A stretch of DNA of 64,000 nt from Hennigella sp045598825 (GCA_045598825.1 JAZRUX010000012.1:6580-70579); one strand, 5' to 3'; shown: positions 10,519 through 19,930, numbered from the stretch's first letter. The notes: generated by a model from the sequence alone, not told the origin. Program-made: numbers and translations.

Positions 10519-10623
10519 GATCATTTAATACTTATTAATAAGGATAAAACAGCTAAAGATGTTTATGCTAAACTTGTGATTAATGAACGGTTGGAAAGCA
10601 CTTGCTCAAATTGAATTGAATTA
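10519..10623 (+). pseudogene. Duplicated 3' end of the sirtuin gene
   Basis: The bases from GATCATTTAATACTTATT through the stop TAA repeat those at 8001-8105, the last 35 codons of the sirtuin gene. There are scattered changes, and one stretch near the end (AACGGTTGGAAAGC) shows a small deletion relative to AACCAGTTGGGAAAAC. It has no start and no upstream part of the gene. It lies directly before the second lipoprotein, in the same position that the real sirtuin end has relative to the first lipoprotein. Confidence 0.85.
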
Positions 10624-10636
10624 ATATAATATACGT
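10624..10636 (+). promoter_or_regulatory. Short promoter of the second lipoprotein, nearly leaderless
   Basis: TAATATAATATACGT precedes ATGAAA. The block ATAATATACGTATGAAA is also found in front of the minus-strand lipoprotein that starts at 12518. A TATAAT-type -10 only a few bases from the start codon implies a leaderless or near-leaderless mRNA. Confidence 0.55.
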
Positions 10637-11452
10637 ATGAAAGATAATAAAATAAAAAAACTTTTAATTGCTACAGCTATGCCAATAACTTTTGTTATGC
10701 CAATAGTTAGTTTGATTAATTGCAATCCAAGTCAACCTGAACCGCCTGATCCACCTAAACCAGTAGAAAAGTATACTGTTAGTTTAGATGTTATTGGTAA
10801 AGGCACAATTGCTACTAACTTGATAAAAGATGTTGTGGCTGGGACAAAATTATCAGATCTTGAAGACCAAATTAACCCACAATGTGAAGGTGAATGAGAA
10901 CTTGATGGTTACTACAATAATGGTGTAAAAATTCAAGACACAAGTTCATTTTTAATTACAAGTAACACAAATATCACTGTTAGATTCCATATTCCTTGAA
11001 TTTTTGTTTTAAATCAATATGTATACCAAGAAGATCTTCTAGGTATTGGTGCAGCATTATTCCCACCAATTGAATTGGTTTTATCTGTAAAACAAGGACA
11101 GAAATATGATGTTATTGCTAATATTGGCACAGACTGATTAGATCCATATCATGAAGGCTATGCCTTCCAGTGAGTCCTTATTGTTAATAATGTTGATCAT
11201 GGTGAAGGGCAAATGTCAACATTATTAAAAATTTCTAATCCAAAATTCTATGTTGATGGTGTACCACAAACAATAGATACAGATTATGGGGTTTATAAGG
11301 AAGAGGATCAATACAAATGTAGATTTGAAGGCTATAGTTCCACTTTTATTAGAGATAATAGAGGTACATTTAGATTTGAATTCATCGCTGAAGAAGATTG
11401 TAATAATCTTGTAATGTATCTATTTGCTCCTGAATACGAAGACATTCCATAA
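10637..11452 (+). CDS. Lipoprotein, short paralogue of the protein at 8305
   Basis: A 271-residue lipoprotein with signal peptide and lipobox LINC (Cys29), then a Pro-rich linker (PEPPDPPKP). The rest aligns throughout with residues 30-275 of the larger lipoprotein: shared points include GTKLSxxEDQINPQ, GYAxQWVLIxNN, FYxDG, YxSTFIR and DCxNLVMYLFAPE. It lacks the Ig-like repeats and leucine-rich repeats. The gene follows a duplicated sirtuin tail, so it probably arose by tandem duplication of the sirtuin-lipoprotein junction. Function unknown; presumably surface exposed. Confidence 0.8.
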
Positions 11453-11459
11453 TAATAAA

Positions 11460-11482
11460 AAGAGGTTTCAACCTCTCTTATA
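11460..11482. terminator. Bidirectional terminator between two convergent lipoprotein genes
   Basis: AGAGGTT (11461-11467) and AACCTCT (11470-11476) form a seven-pair stem with a two-base TC spacer, with A-rich and T-rich flanks. It lies between the stops at 11452 and 11478. Confidence 0.7.
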
Positions 11483-12518
11483 ATACCGTGCAAGTCCATT
11501 CAGCACCACCTTGTACTGGTTCATTTTTAAACTTAAGTTGTACAGTCATTTTAAATGTTTTTTGAATTTCGTTGTAATCATTAACATAAAGATAATCTCC
11601 AAATCCAAGTGCGTTGCCATAATAATATTTTCCCGGAGTTGTTAATATGTCAGAAAAATTATCAACTTTATCAAATTTTTTGTCGCCAACACAAACTTCT
11701 ATAATTTCAACATCAATAGTCCCAATGGGTTGACAACAAAACGTACAAAATGAAGATGTTCCAAAATATTCGGATTGACAAGCACTAGCGTCAATGCGGA
11801 ACAAGTAATTTGTATCTTTTTCTGAAAAATATGGTTCAGATATGCAACGTGGTTCATCATGGGGCATACTATAATTAATATTTACATCAATTTCCCCTCT
11901 ATATTGTGCTGTAACAGTTACATCATCATCAATAACATAACTATCATCATAATCTCAGTGTTCAAAGAACCAACCTTGTTCTTCATCAGCAACAACTGTT
12001 GGTTTTGTGATATCACCAAGTGTTGTTTCATTACCTTCAACCGTAATTGTTGTTTCTCCTTCAAGCAATCCATGATTACCAGCTAAAAATGTAACTGTAT
12101 GTATTTCTGGTGTAGGTGTGTATTTTGTAATACAAATGTTTTGTATTGTGGCAGTAATATTATCTTTTTTTGCTGTTAAATCATTGTAAGTAAATATTAA
12201 TTTACCATCAGTAATATCTTCAGATATGTCGGATTTAAAAGTTAGAGAAACTGTTTGTGGCTTAGTATCACCACCAGTGGCTGTTACTGATTGAACAGTG
12301 CCAGCATTAGTTGTAAATTCTCAATCTGATTCAAATGCTAGACTATGCCCATTTGCCCAATCAAATGCAAATGTTGCTTCCGTAGCAGAAGACATTGTTC
12401 CAGTAGTAGTTGTAAATTTAGTTTCACCTTCTGGGTTAAAATTGTCACACCCAACTAAACCAATAGTTGGTGTAAGTGCTGTTAATGTTATTGGTAAAAA
12501 AATAAATTTTGTTTTCAT
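11478..12518 (-). CDS. Surface lipoprotein with an InlB B-type repeat
   Basis: A 346-residue lipoprotein with several UGA Trp codons. The signal peptide MKTKFIFLPITLTALTP ends in lipobox LVGC (Cys24). A Thr/Ser-rich N-terminal region (GETKFTTTTGTMSSA) follows. Around residues 140-205 is a single Listeria-Bacteroides/InlB B-type repeat: HTVTFLAGNHGLLEGE ... WFFEHWDYDD ... VTVTAQY. The C-terminal half is unrecognised and has a cysteine-rich patch (SSFCTFCCQP). It is transcribed towards the other two lipoprotein genes. Surface location is certain from the signal; its ligand is unknown. Confidence 0.8.
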
Positions 12519-12536
12519 ACGTATATTATAAAGAAA
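12519..12536 (-). promoter_or_regulatory. Promoter of the minus-strand lipoprotein
   Basis: Reading the minus strand, TTATAATATACGT abuts ATGAAA. The 17-base block ATAATATACGTATGAAA is the same as in front of the gene at 10637, so the promoter and start were probably copied together. Confidence 0.55.
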
Positions 12537-12615
12537 ATTTTGTTCTTTTAATATATGGTCATTTTAAAGTAAAATAAAACGATTTTATTCTTTTAAGTTG
12601 TTTAATTTAACTAAA

Positions 12616-12726
12616 TTATCAAATCTCTTTGTGTTCCTCAGGTTCCTTTTCACCACATCCAACCATACCAATTGTTGGTGTAAGTGCAGTTAATGCTATT
12701 GGTAATAAAATAAATTTTCTTTTCAT
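12616..12726 (-). pseudogene. Truncated lipoprotein: signal peptide and a few residues only
   Basis: An ORF of 36 codons. MKRKFILLPIALTALTPTIG with lipobox MVGC is almost the same as the leader of the gene at 12518, but it stops after GEKEPEEHKEIW. An upstream TTATTATAAATGT resembles the neighbour's promoter. It is best read as a duplicated lipoprotein whose body has been lost. A very small secreted lipopeptide is possible but less likely. Confidence 0.7.
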
Positions 12727-12755
12727 ACATTTATTATAAAAGAATAAGAAAATAA

Positions 12756-12785
12756 AAAGCAGGTTACCCTGCTTCTTATTTCTTT
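12756..12785 (-). terminator. Terminator of the recombinase remnant
   Basis: AGCAGG (12758-12763) pairs with CCTGCT (12768-12773). On the minus strand the stem is followed by TTTTTATTTTC. Confidence 0.65.
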
Positions 12786-12791
12786 TGAAAG

Positions 12792-13046
12792 TTAATTCTT
12801 ATGTGATAGATAAGCTTGATTTCAATATAAGTTATCTATCTTATGCACATAACCGTTAATAGAGCAGTTTGGAATATCAACGGCATCATAATTTCGAGCA
12901 CTTGATATGATATAGTGATTCATTACCGTTCTAGGTGTGTTTCCTAAGACCATAGCGATTGTATGCATATCAACTCCATGTTCATGCATTAAAGAAACCT
13001 TAGTTCTTCTTAATACATGGGCAGCAAGTCGAAATGATAAAGAAAA
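12792..13046 (-). pseudogene. C-terminal remnant of a tyrosine recombinase (phage-type integrase)
   Basis: About 84 codons with no start codon at the 5' side. The text AAHVLRRTKVSLMHEHGVDM then HTIAMVLGNTPRTVMNHYII matches the catalytic C-terminus of tyrosine recombinases: the His-x-x-Arg box (HVLR), the second-helix LGN/LGH motif and the nucleophilic Tyr in NHYI. All catalytic residues of this part survive, but the N-terminal DNA-binding region and the first Arg are gone. The 5' end runs into the terminator of a small unrelated gene. It sits about 350 bases from tRNA-Trp, so it is probably the scar of an integrated element. Confidence 0.8.
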
Positions 13047-13070
13047 AACTAGGGGTTTGCCCTAGTTTTT
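13044..13070. terminator. Terminator of the small gene at 13069
   Basis: An eleven-pair stem, AAAAACTAGGG (13044-13054) and CCCTAGTTTTT (13060-13070), closes a GTTTG loop. It overlaps the last codons of the small gene's end. Confidence 0.8.
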
Positions 13071-13290
13071 ATCTTGTTAGATTGTTAACTTCAACAATGT
13101 GATCTATGTCTTTTCTTATTGAAGCAAAACCCTCACGCATCTCTTTTATAACATCATTTAAAGTAACTCTTGGAGGTTTGGGCCCTTTTGGTCCCCTACC
13201 ACCAGTTTTTTTAATTTTAGAAACAGAAACTTCATCTCCAATTAAGTTCTTGTTTTTCTTTGAATTTTCAATTTTGTACTTGACACTCAT
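13069..13290 (-). CDS. Small basic protein, unrecognised
   Basis: A 73-residue protein with a strongly basic N-terminal third (MSVKYKIENSKKNKNL), a Gly/Pro/Lys hinge (TGGRGPKGPKPPRV) and an amphipathic C-terminal helix (LNDVIKEMREGFASIRKDI) that could form a coiled coil. A TATAAT box about 8 bases before the ATG suggests a nearly leaderless transcript. It does not match any family I recognise. It sits between a recombinase remnant and tRNA-Trp, so it may be cargo of a lost mobile element. A helix of similar style occurs in the protein at 34465. Confidence 0.6.
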   Translation of the reverse strand: MSVKYKIENSKKNKNLIGDEVSVSKIKKTGGRGPKGPKPPRVTLNDVIKEMREGFASIRKDIDHIVEVNNLTR

Positions 13291-13364
13291 AGATTTATTA
13301 TATTGAATTAATAGCCTCTAGTGCATATTATGTCCGATTTAATATATAAATATTTAAAAAATAA

Positions 13365-13389
13365 AAAATACTAACGTTGTTAGTATTTT
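13365..13389 (-). terminator. Terminator of tRNA-Trp
   Basis: AAAATACTAAC (13365-13375) and GTTAGTATTTT (13379-13389) form an eleven-pair stem around GTT. On the minus strand it follows the tRNA and is continued by TTTTTTATTTTTT. Confidence 0.8.
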
Positions 13390-13394
13390 CTTAA

Positions 13395-13469
13395 TGGCAG
13401 GGGTGGCAGGATTTGAACCCACAACACGCGGATTTGAAGTCCGCAGTTCTGCCGTTGAACTACACCCCT
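13395..13469 (-). tRNA. trnW: tRNA-Trp(UCA), reads UGA and UGG
   Basis: A 75-nt cloverleaf including CCA. The acceptor stem is AGGGGTG/CACCCCT with discriminator G, as expected for Trp. The D arm is GTTC/GAAC. The anticodon arm is GCGGA-CTTCAAA-TCCGC, giving anticodon UCA. The T arm is GTGGG/CCTGC. Anticodon UCA is the mollicute solution for decoding UGA as Trp and agrees with the many in-frame UGA codons in this window. Confidence 0.95.
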
Positions 13470-13512
13470 ATAGTAACTCTATTATTATAATAGAATTATC
13501 AAATGTGATCTA

Positions 13513-14268
13513 TCACTTTTTTTCTTTGACTAGCATTGCTAAAGCAGTTAATAACAAATTATCAACTACTTTATATTTGCGCCCAATATTTGCATATTTT
13601 CTTGCATCGCCACCAGTAATCAGAACATTGAATGATGGTAATCCATATTGTTTTATGGTATTATCAACTACACCTTCTAACAATAAGTTAGCTCCAGCAG
13701 CAAAAGCATCCATTGTATTTAAACCAATAGTTTTATCAAAAGTTTCAGGAATTGAATCCGCATCAATTGATGTTACACTAGAAATTGCTTTTAACCCACG
13801 AACTAAACTTGGAACAAATAAAACATTTGTTATTTGTCTATTTTCAAACACAACAGAAAAATATACAGTTCCAAGAGAAAATACTGCACCCCTTTGTAGT
13901 GTTTTAATTCCATAATATGCTAAACCTAAAATATCAGTTCCAATAACAACATTAGGAGCAATATTTGTTAAGTCAATAAGATCAATAAAATCTTCTTTAC
14001 CAATAACTTTTATTGGAGCATTAACAATTTTTGTTAATGATTCATTAAATTCACGAGCAATCTCTGGTTTAGAAGTTAATGAAGCAATGATTTTATCAAT
14101 CTTTGTTCCATTTTTTAAACCATCTAAAACATCAACAAGTTTTTGCCCATCTGGAGTTTGAGGAATTTGTTTTGTTTCAATTATCTTATTTTTTTGAACA
14201 TCATAAATAGCAGCTTTAATATAGCTGTTACCATAATCAATAAGTAAATAATTACTTCTTGTTTCCAT
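13513..14268 (-). CDS. coaX: Type III pantothenate kinase-like protein with a degenerate active site
   Basis: A 251-residue ASKHA-fold protein. It opens with the phosphate-binding segment LLIDYGNSYIKAAIYD, has GTDILGLAYYG where CoaX proteins have GADR, and LITGGDARKYANIG near the C-terminus. The usual DFGTATT motif is replaced by FSLGTVYFSVV, so the catalytic Asp is not obvious. CoaX phosphorylates pantothenate in CoA synthesis; activity here is doubtful. It overlaps the choline kinase-like gene by 17 bases and is the last gene of the pst operon, ending 43 bases before tRNA-Trp. Overall fold is likely, exact function uncertain. Confidence 0.6.
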   Translation of the reverse strand: METRSNYLLIDYGNSYIKAAIYDVQKNKIIETKQIPQTPDGQKLVDVLDGLKNGTKIDKIIASLTSKPEIAREFNESLTKIVNAPIKVIGKEDFIDLIDLTNIAPNVVIGTDILGLAYYGIKTLQRGAVFSLGTVYFSVVFENRQITNVLFVPSLVRGLKAISSVTSIDADSIPETFDKTIGLNTMDAFAAGANLLLEGVVDNTIKQYGLPSFNVLITGGDARKYANIGRKYKVVDNLLLTALAMLVKEKK

Positions 14269-15097
14269 TGTTTAATACTCCATGGCCGTATCAGTTTACT
14301 TGACGCAATGCTCTACGACGGTATTTAATTATTCTTTTGGTTTGTGGCATCAATCATGTTCACAAATATGCAAAGACTGATGAGGCAAAGATGTAATCTT
14401 TTAGTTTATTCATATCGAAATTATTGATGTATTTGTTTCAATCGATTTTTTGATATCAAGTAATTCTTGATTCACGAATGAAGTTAGCATAATCTCAATA
14501 ATCAGAGGCTAATCCACATCATTCATAATCAATGATATGAAGTTTTTCTTTCTTATCTAAGATAAGGTTTCCTGCATTTATATCAGTATGACTTAAAACT
14601 GTTTCATCACCTTTGTATGTTTCAATAATACTTAAGAACTTAGTTTGATATGCTAATTTTAATCGATACAAGTTTTCATTGTACAAGTCAAAGTTTAATT
14701 TTTTTAGTTTGACATCAAACGGAACTTTTGTTTCATGAATCTTTTTGATCTGTGCAAACAAATTATCAACATATTTTCATTTTCAGAAATATGGAATTCT
14801 TGGTGGTTTACCATCAATTCATTCTTTAACACCAACACCAGATTTAATATCAAAGTAAATGAAGTCTTGATTTCCAAGTAAGGATAAAACTTGATATTCA
14901 TTACTACGATTTATTAAATCACCGCAATGTGGTAATCGTACTTGGTACTTCTTGCCATTTTCAAAAGTAACAACATATGAAAAGTTAGTATAACCGTTAT
15001 GAATTGAACGAATACTAACAATTTCACCATTTTTACCCATGAAGACATCTTGTAGTAATTTAATGGTAAATTCTTTATTGTTCTTCATTTGTTTCAT
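14252..15097 (-). CDS. Choline/ethanolamine kinase-like protein (LicA type)
   Basis: A 281-residue protein of the aminoglycoside phosphotransferase/choline kinase fold. An N-lobe segment NGYTNFSYVVTFENGKKYQVR resembles LicA nucleotide-binding strands. The catalytic loop LSHTDINAGNLIL and metal-binding IIDYEWCGLASDYWDYANFI carry the Asp residues expected for activity. LicA enzymes phosphorylate choline for lipid or surface decoration. Another small-molecule kinase is possible. An alternative start three codons inside gives MKNNKEF. It overlaps the FtsK-like gene by 23 bases and CoaX by 17 bases. Confidence 0.75.
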
Positions 15098-17033
15098 CTT
15101 TATCCTCCTTTATAATCTCTGCTTCTTTCTGTCGCAACTTAGTTGCATAGAATGTTTTAATGATATCGATATCTGTTGTTAATTCAGTATAGTTCAAATT
15201 ACAGATTTGCAAACGTTCCATACTATTAATTTTATTTCCACTATAGTGGAGACAATCACCATTTCCATGTAATTGTGATCCACGTTGATTATTGAAGATC
15301 TTCATGCTTTCTTCTTTATTTGCTAAGGCAAGAATATATTTTTCTGAAACATTATCAACAATTTCTTTATCAAGTAAGTCATTATTGGCAACGTATGATT
15401 GTAGAACTAAATAAACACCACATTTTGGACCATTGATCAAGATATCAGAAATAATTTTACTGTTTTGGAAAGAATCTCGCACAATACCATCAACGTTTGT
15501 TGCTATGATTAGAACATGTTTAAATTTTACTTGAGTATTAGAAATTGTTTTATTGTATTGTTCAATGTTAGTAACATTATTTACTTTTAGTAAACTATTA
15601 CGTTCAACAATCATATCTTGTATTTCATGTAATTTGTTTGTACATAAAGTAACACTTTCTAATGCTTTGCCAGAACAATGTGGTAAGTTATTGAAGTAAG
15701 AGAATGTTGCTTCATAATTAGGATTTAAAACCACTAATTCTAAATCATCAGGACTTGTAATGTAACATGTTGATAGCGCCATTAACACAGCTAATGTAGC
15801 TGCTCCTGAGCCTTTCTTACCAACAATTAAAGCTGATGGACTATTACGGAAATTTTGCCAAACTAATTTATTTGATTTGTCTAAGCCAAAGACCGCTGAA
15901 ATGTCTTTGCCTTCATCATACATATTTAAAACTGTCTTTAATGAGAATTTTGAGAAGTATTGATTTTCTACTTCAATATTAACAATATTACCACGTAATG
16001 ACATATTAAAGTAATCTAAACGTATTGTTCTAGCAATAGCTGGTTGAGCTTCAATCATAGCTCTCACATTTTCTTTGTTCTTTGCTTCAAAGCAAATTTC
16101 AGAGTATGATGAATAAACATTTAACTCGGTCGGAACACAATCAATATCTCTATTTTTGAATAAGTTTGCTAAACGATTTTGTAGTTTACGAGCATATCTA
16201 AAGTTAGCATCATACTTATTCAAATCAGTGTCAGGGAGTAAATCGTATGGAATACAACTATTTTGAATAGCGGTTGCTTCAACTTGTATTTTTCTTGTTT
16301 TTTTGAATTTGTTTTGATTATCACGACGACTCTTTAATTCATTGTAGCCATCATATTTAAAACTTCCACCTAATTTACGGACCATTCAACTACGGATTTT
16401 CAATCCGATTCTTGTTGAACGGTAATTAATATTAAAGATGATGAAAATAGAAATTAATAGAATTACCGCTGCAACAACAATTAATACAACATATGATAAG
16501 AAGTTAAATACATATGATAACAATTCTGCTAATATACCACCACTAATGCACCCACTATTAAAATAGTTGCTATAGCTTCATGTTTGCAAATAAGCTACTC
16601 AATTAGTGTGATATTTTGTAATTAATTCAGCAAATGTTGGCCGAGCATCAAAAGATATAATCATGTTGCTAACACCAGAAATAATGCAACAGATACATAA
16701 CAAACTAATAGCAGCACAAACAATGAATTTAGGACTTCGAATGAAACGGAGATAGCTTAATTTAAAGAGTCAACCAATTTCAGCAAATATCAATAATGCA
16801 TATAAAGCATATTTGCCAATGCCTAGAACATAATCAATTAATCCATCAACATAGCTACCAACAAATGGTACACGAGCCAAAATTAAGATTGTTCACACCA
16901 ATAAAGCAATCTTACCAACATACTTTCAAACTTCTTTTGTATGTTCTTTCTTTTGATAAGAAAGGCTTTTTGGTTTTACAACATAATCTTTTGGGTTAGT
17001 TGATGGGTTTACTTGTGGTGTTGTGTTTTCCAT
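15075..17033 (-). CDS. FtsK/SpoIIIE-like protein with degenerate Walker motifs
   Basis: A 652-residue protein. The first roughly 215 residues carry about four membrane helices, starting at KIALLVWTILILARV. The rest follows the FtsK alpha/beta motor, with the conserved-looking PSALIVGKKGSGAATLAVLM at the Walker A position. The invariant GKS/T of the P-loop is replaced by GAAT, so the Lys is missing. The Walker B position reads KHVLIIATNVDGIV with no Asp-Glu pair. No gamma (KOPS-binding) domain follows; the tail is acidic. FtsK translocates DNA at the division septum, and this copy probably cannot hydrolyse ATP in the usual way. It lies next to the RNase J-like gene, as spoIIIE and rnjB do in Bacillus. 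Confidence 0.75.
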
Positions 17034-17047
17034 ATTACTCACTTATA

Positions 17048-18772
17048 TTATTTTTTTGCTTTTTCAACTTGATCTCTATAAATAATTGTTAGTAAAACCA
17101 AAGGGCGTTTGCCAAACTTCTTTTCATATTGCTTAACAATTTGTTTTTTAAAGTAATCTTGTTGATCGCGAGATAAATTAGCATTTGGTGCTAATGTCTT
17201 TAATAATTCAAGCATTGTGTTGTTTAATGTTGTATTGATTTCATCAACAATTGCTTGGTTCTTTTGGTCGGTTTGATTCAATACTCCAACGATGTTGTAG
17301 TTAAAATGGTTAATCTTCTTTTCTGCTTTATCAATTAATAAGCTAGCAAGAACACAACCAGAGTCAGCCATTTGTTCGCTTTCAAACAATCCGCTTGCTC
17401 CAACGTCATATAAACCTTGGTTACCAACATATTGTTCAACTAATTTGATATGACGTTTCGCATCAATGAAGCGTCCACCATCAAAGACTGCAACTTGGCC
17501 ATTACACAAGGTAATAATGTTGCGTTGTGGGGTAATAACTTTATTGCAAACATCTTTGTAATTTACAAAATCCATATACAAACCAGCAACTGGAATAATA
17601 TATTTTGGTTTCAAGATATTAATTAGGAATTTATGATCTTCTTGTGATTGTGATAATTGAATAATATCTTTTGGCATCTTTACCACTCGTGATACATTTA
17701 ATCGGTTAATTGAGTCAAACAAATTAGCTTCAAGTTTTTCATAACCTGGAGTTGTTAAGATGGAATAAACAAAAGTATCAGTTGGTTTAAATGTTAATCG
17801 TTGATCATCACCAACAACAATCTTTTGTAATTTTGTGAACAATGATTGTTTATCACCAGAAACAACAACAATACCACGATCAACGGTATTAATTTGTTGT
17901 TCATTCATATAAATAAGATTTGTAAAATTAACAATCTTATTGTTTTGCATGTAATTAAATGCTTTTGCTAAACTTGGTGAGTAAATGTAGAATGGGATTG
18001 TTTTCTTTGCAGCAATTGCAGCTAACTTAGTCAATTTATAGATATCTTCTTCGTCAATAACAAAGATACCACGGTTTGGCATATCTAGGATACAATTTTC
18101 AAAGAAATTATCAATGTTATAGTGTGGTGAAGTAAAACCGTAGTGATTCAAGTTCTTTCCAATTGAAGTAATTAACAATAATACATTATTGTTTGTAAAC
18201 TTATTAACTTGGTCTAACAAATCATAAGTGGCATTGTTAACACTTGTTGGAATAATAAAGTGGTCAACATAAACAATTGAACCAGCATCAGTTTTGAAAA
18301 CAAAACCTAATGATGTTGGCATAAAACTAGCGGTTCTAAATGGAAGAATTTCCACTTTACCTAGCTTGAATGTTTCAAGTGGTTTAACTGCATTAATGTT
18401 AAATCTAGTCTTTAATGAGTTTTGTTCTTGGCGTTTACCATGAACTCGGAAACATCAGTCAAGATTATTATTAATAATCATTTGACCTAAATGACTAGTA
18501 AAAACAGGAACATTAGATAGGTTCTTGATTAAGAATTCTAATCCTCCATAAGCGTTATAGTTTGGTGTTGGAATGAAGATTCCTTTTACTTTTTGTTTGT
18601 TATCAATTAGGTAAGAAAAATCAGCAACGATTTTCCTAATTCCTAATTGAATTACACTTGGGCAGTGAATACCACAGCCTAAGACGTAAATATCACCATC
18701 AATAACTAGAGCGTCGCAGACTTTATCTTTTTCGTCTTGTCCACCTAGACATATAAATTCAATTTTTGACAT
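17048..18772 (-). CDS. RNase J-family protein lacking metal-binding residues
   Basis: A 574-residue protein with the full RNase J layout: N-terminal beta-lactamase strands (MSKIEFICLGGQDEKDK), KIVADFSYLIDNKQKVKGIFI, a beta-CASP middle, LKPKYIIPVAGLYMDFVN and a C-terminal domain ending FGKRPLVLLTIIYRD. The HxHxDH zinc motif is replaced by PTPNYNAYGG, the FRTAHS His by FRTASF, TGDFK by YVDHF, and the SGHA segment by SQSQED. It should therefore be catalytically inactive and may act as a structural RNase J2-like subunit. It lies 12 bases from phoU and 14 from the FtsK-like gene, in one operon. Confidence 0.85.
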
Positions 18773-18784
18773 TATTTAATCTTT

Positions 18785-19477
18785 CTATCTTTTTCTAGAT
18801 TCTTTATTAAAGTAGAAGTTTGGTTCACCAATATAAACAAAGTTTTCAAGAATATTAAATGCATGATCAGCATTTCTTTCAATGTTTTTAATAGCGGTGA
18901 AAATTGCTATTTTATTGTTCATATCTTTCCTTAGACGGAAAATTCGTTCACCGACCTCTTTAAAACAACGACTATACTTATCACCAAATTCATAAAATAG
19001 AACTGATGCACGATTTATATAGTAATTCTTAGTTTGATGTGGGCCAGATTTAATATTACGATATATTTCTTTTGCAAAGTCGTATGATCCTTGCATCAAA
19101 CGACAAATTATCTTATGAATATTCTCATCCACATTCTTTTGATTTTGAAGAATAGTTGCTACTCTTTCAACAAAGTCACCCATTCTTTCAAGATCACGAA
19201 TTGAACGGATTATTGCAATTAAGAATCTTAAATGCGCAGCTCGTGGCATATCTTTTGATATGATTCAACTAGTTTCATCTAAAATTTGTGCTTCCATCTT
19301 ATTTGCTTTCTTTTCAGCCGATAAGATATGTGCGTATTGCAATGGAGTAAGTTTTGCACTCACTTTAAAATGTTTTAGTAAATATTCTTGTGAAAGTAAT
19401 ACGTGATTATAAAACTTCAAAAACATCTTTCGTAGATTGTCTTCGGAAGCTTTAAGCGTATCAAAGTTTATTGCCAT
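18785..19477 (-). CDS. phoU: Phosphate transport regulator PhoU
   Basis: A 230-residue all-helical protein with the two PhoU signature sites, RDLERMGDFVERVATIL near residue 95 and NIERNADHAFNILE near residue 205, both being metal-binding ExxxD-type motifs. It dampens phosphate uptake through contact with PstB and, in other bacteria, PhoR. No PhoR-like sensor is visible here. It follows the SemiSWEET gene by three bases and precedes the RNase J-like gene by 12 bases. The trailing residues (NFYFNKESRKR) are species-specific. Confidence 0.9.
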
Positions 19478-19480
19478 AAA

Positions 19481-19930
19481 CTAAGCTCCAACAGTTACAG
19501 GTGGAACATCTTCAGTAGTTGTAGTTTCATGTACAATGCCTTTAGATGCTTGCTTCTTTGCTTTCTTTTCAATCTTTTCTAGTTTAACTTTAGAGTAGTA
19601 TGTGTCATAATTGTCACATAGTACCTTTTCACTAACACCAAATTTTTTAGCTCATCTTAAGTTTCTTCCTTTGAAGAATAAAACAATAGCTGATGAGACA
19701 CCAGCAACTAAGTTTGCTAATAATATCGGCAATCCAGATGAAAGTAAATTGCTAGCCAATTGTCCAATTCCTGTTATTACAAAGAATACATCACCAATTG
19801 TTGCAATAATAAACATTGCTAATGAAACACCAACTGTGTTTCTGGTTTTAATTGTCTTAATTAATTGTGGCATTGTAAAAATACCAATTAAAATTGCAGC
19901 AATAATACCAGTTCAGAAATATCAATCCAT
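19481..19930 (-). CDS. SemiSWEET/PQ-loop membrane transporter
   Basis: A 149-residue protein. The first 90 residues form three membrane helices with a PQ-loop, GIFTMPQLIKTIKTRNTVGV, as in bacterial SemiSWEET sugar transporters, which work as dimers. The C-terminal 55 residues are charged (VKLEKIEKKAKKQASKG) and probably cytosolic; typical SemiSWEETs are shorter and lack this tail. AGGAG at 19935-19939 sets the start. It is placed inside the pst operon between pstB and phoU, which is unusual for a sugar carrier and suggests either coupling to phosphate uptake or simple insertion. Substrate unknown. Confidence 0.7.
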
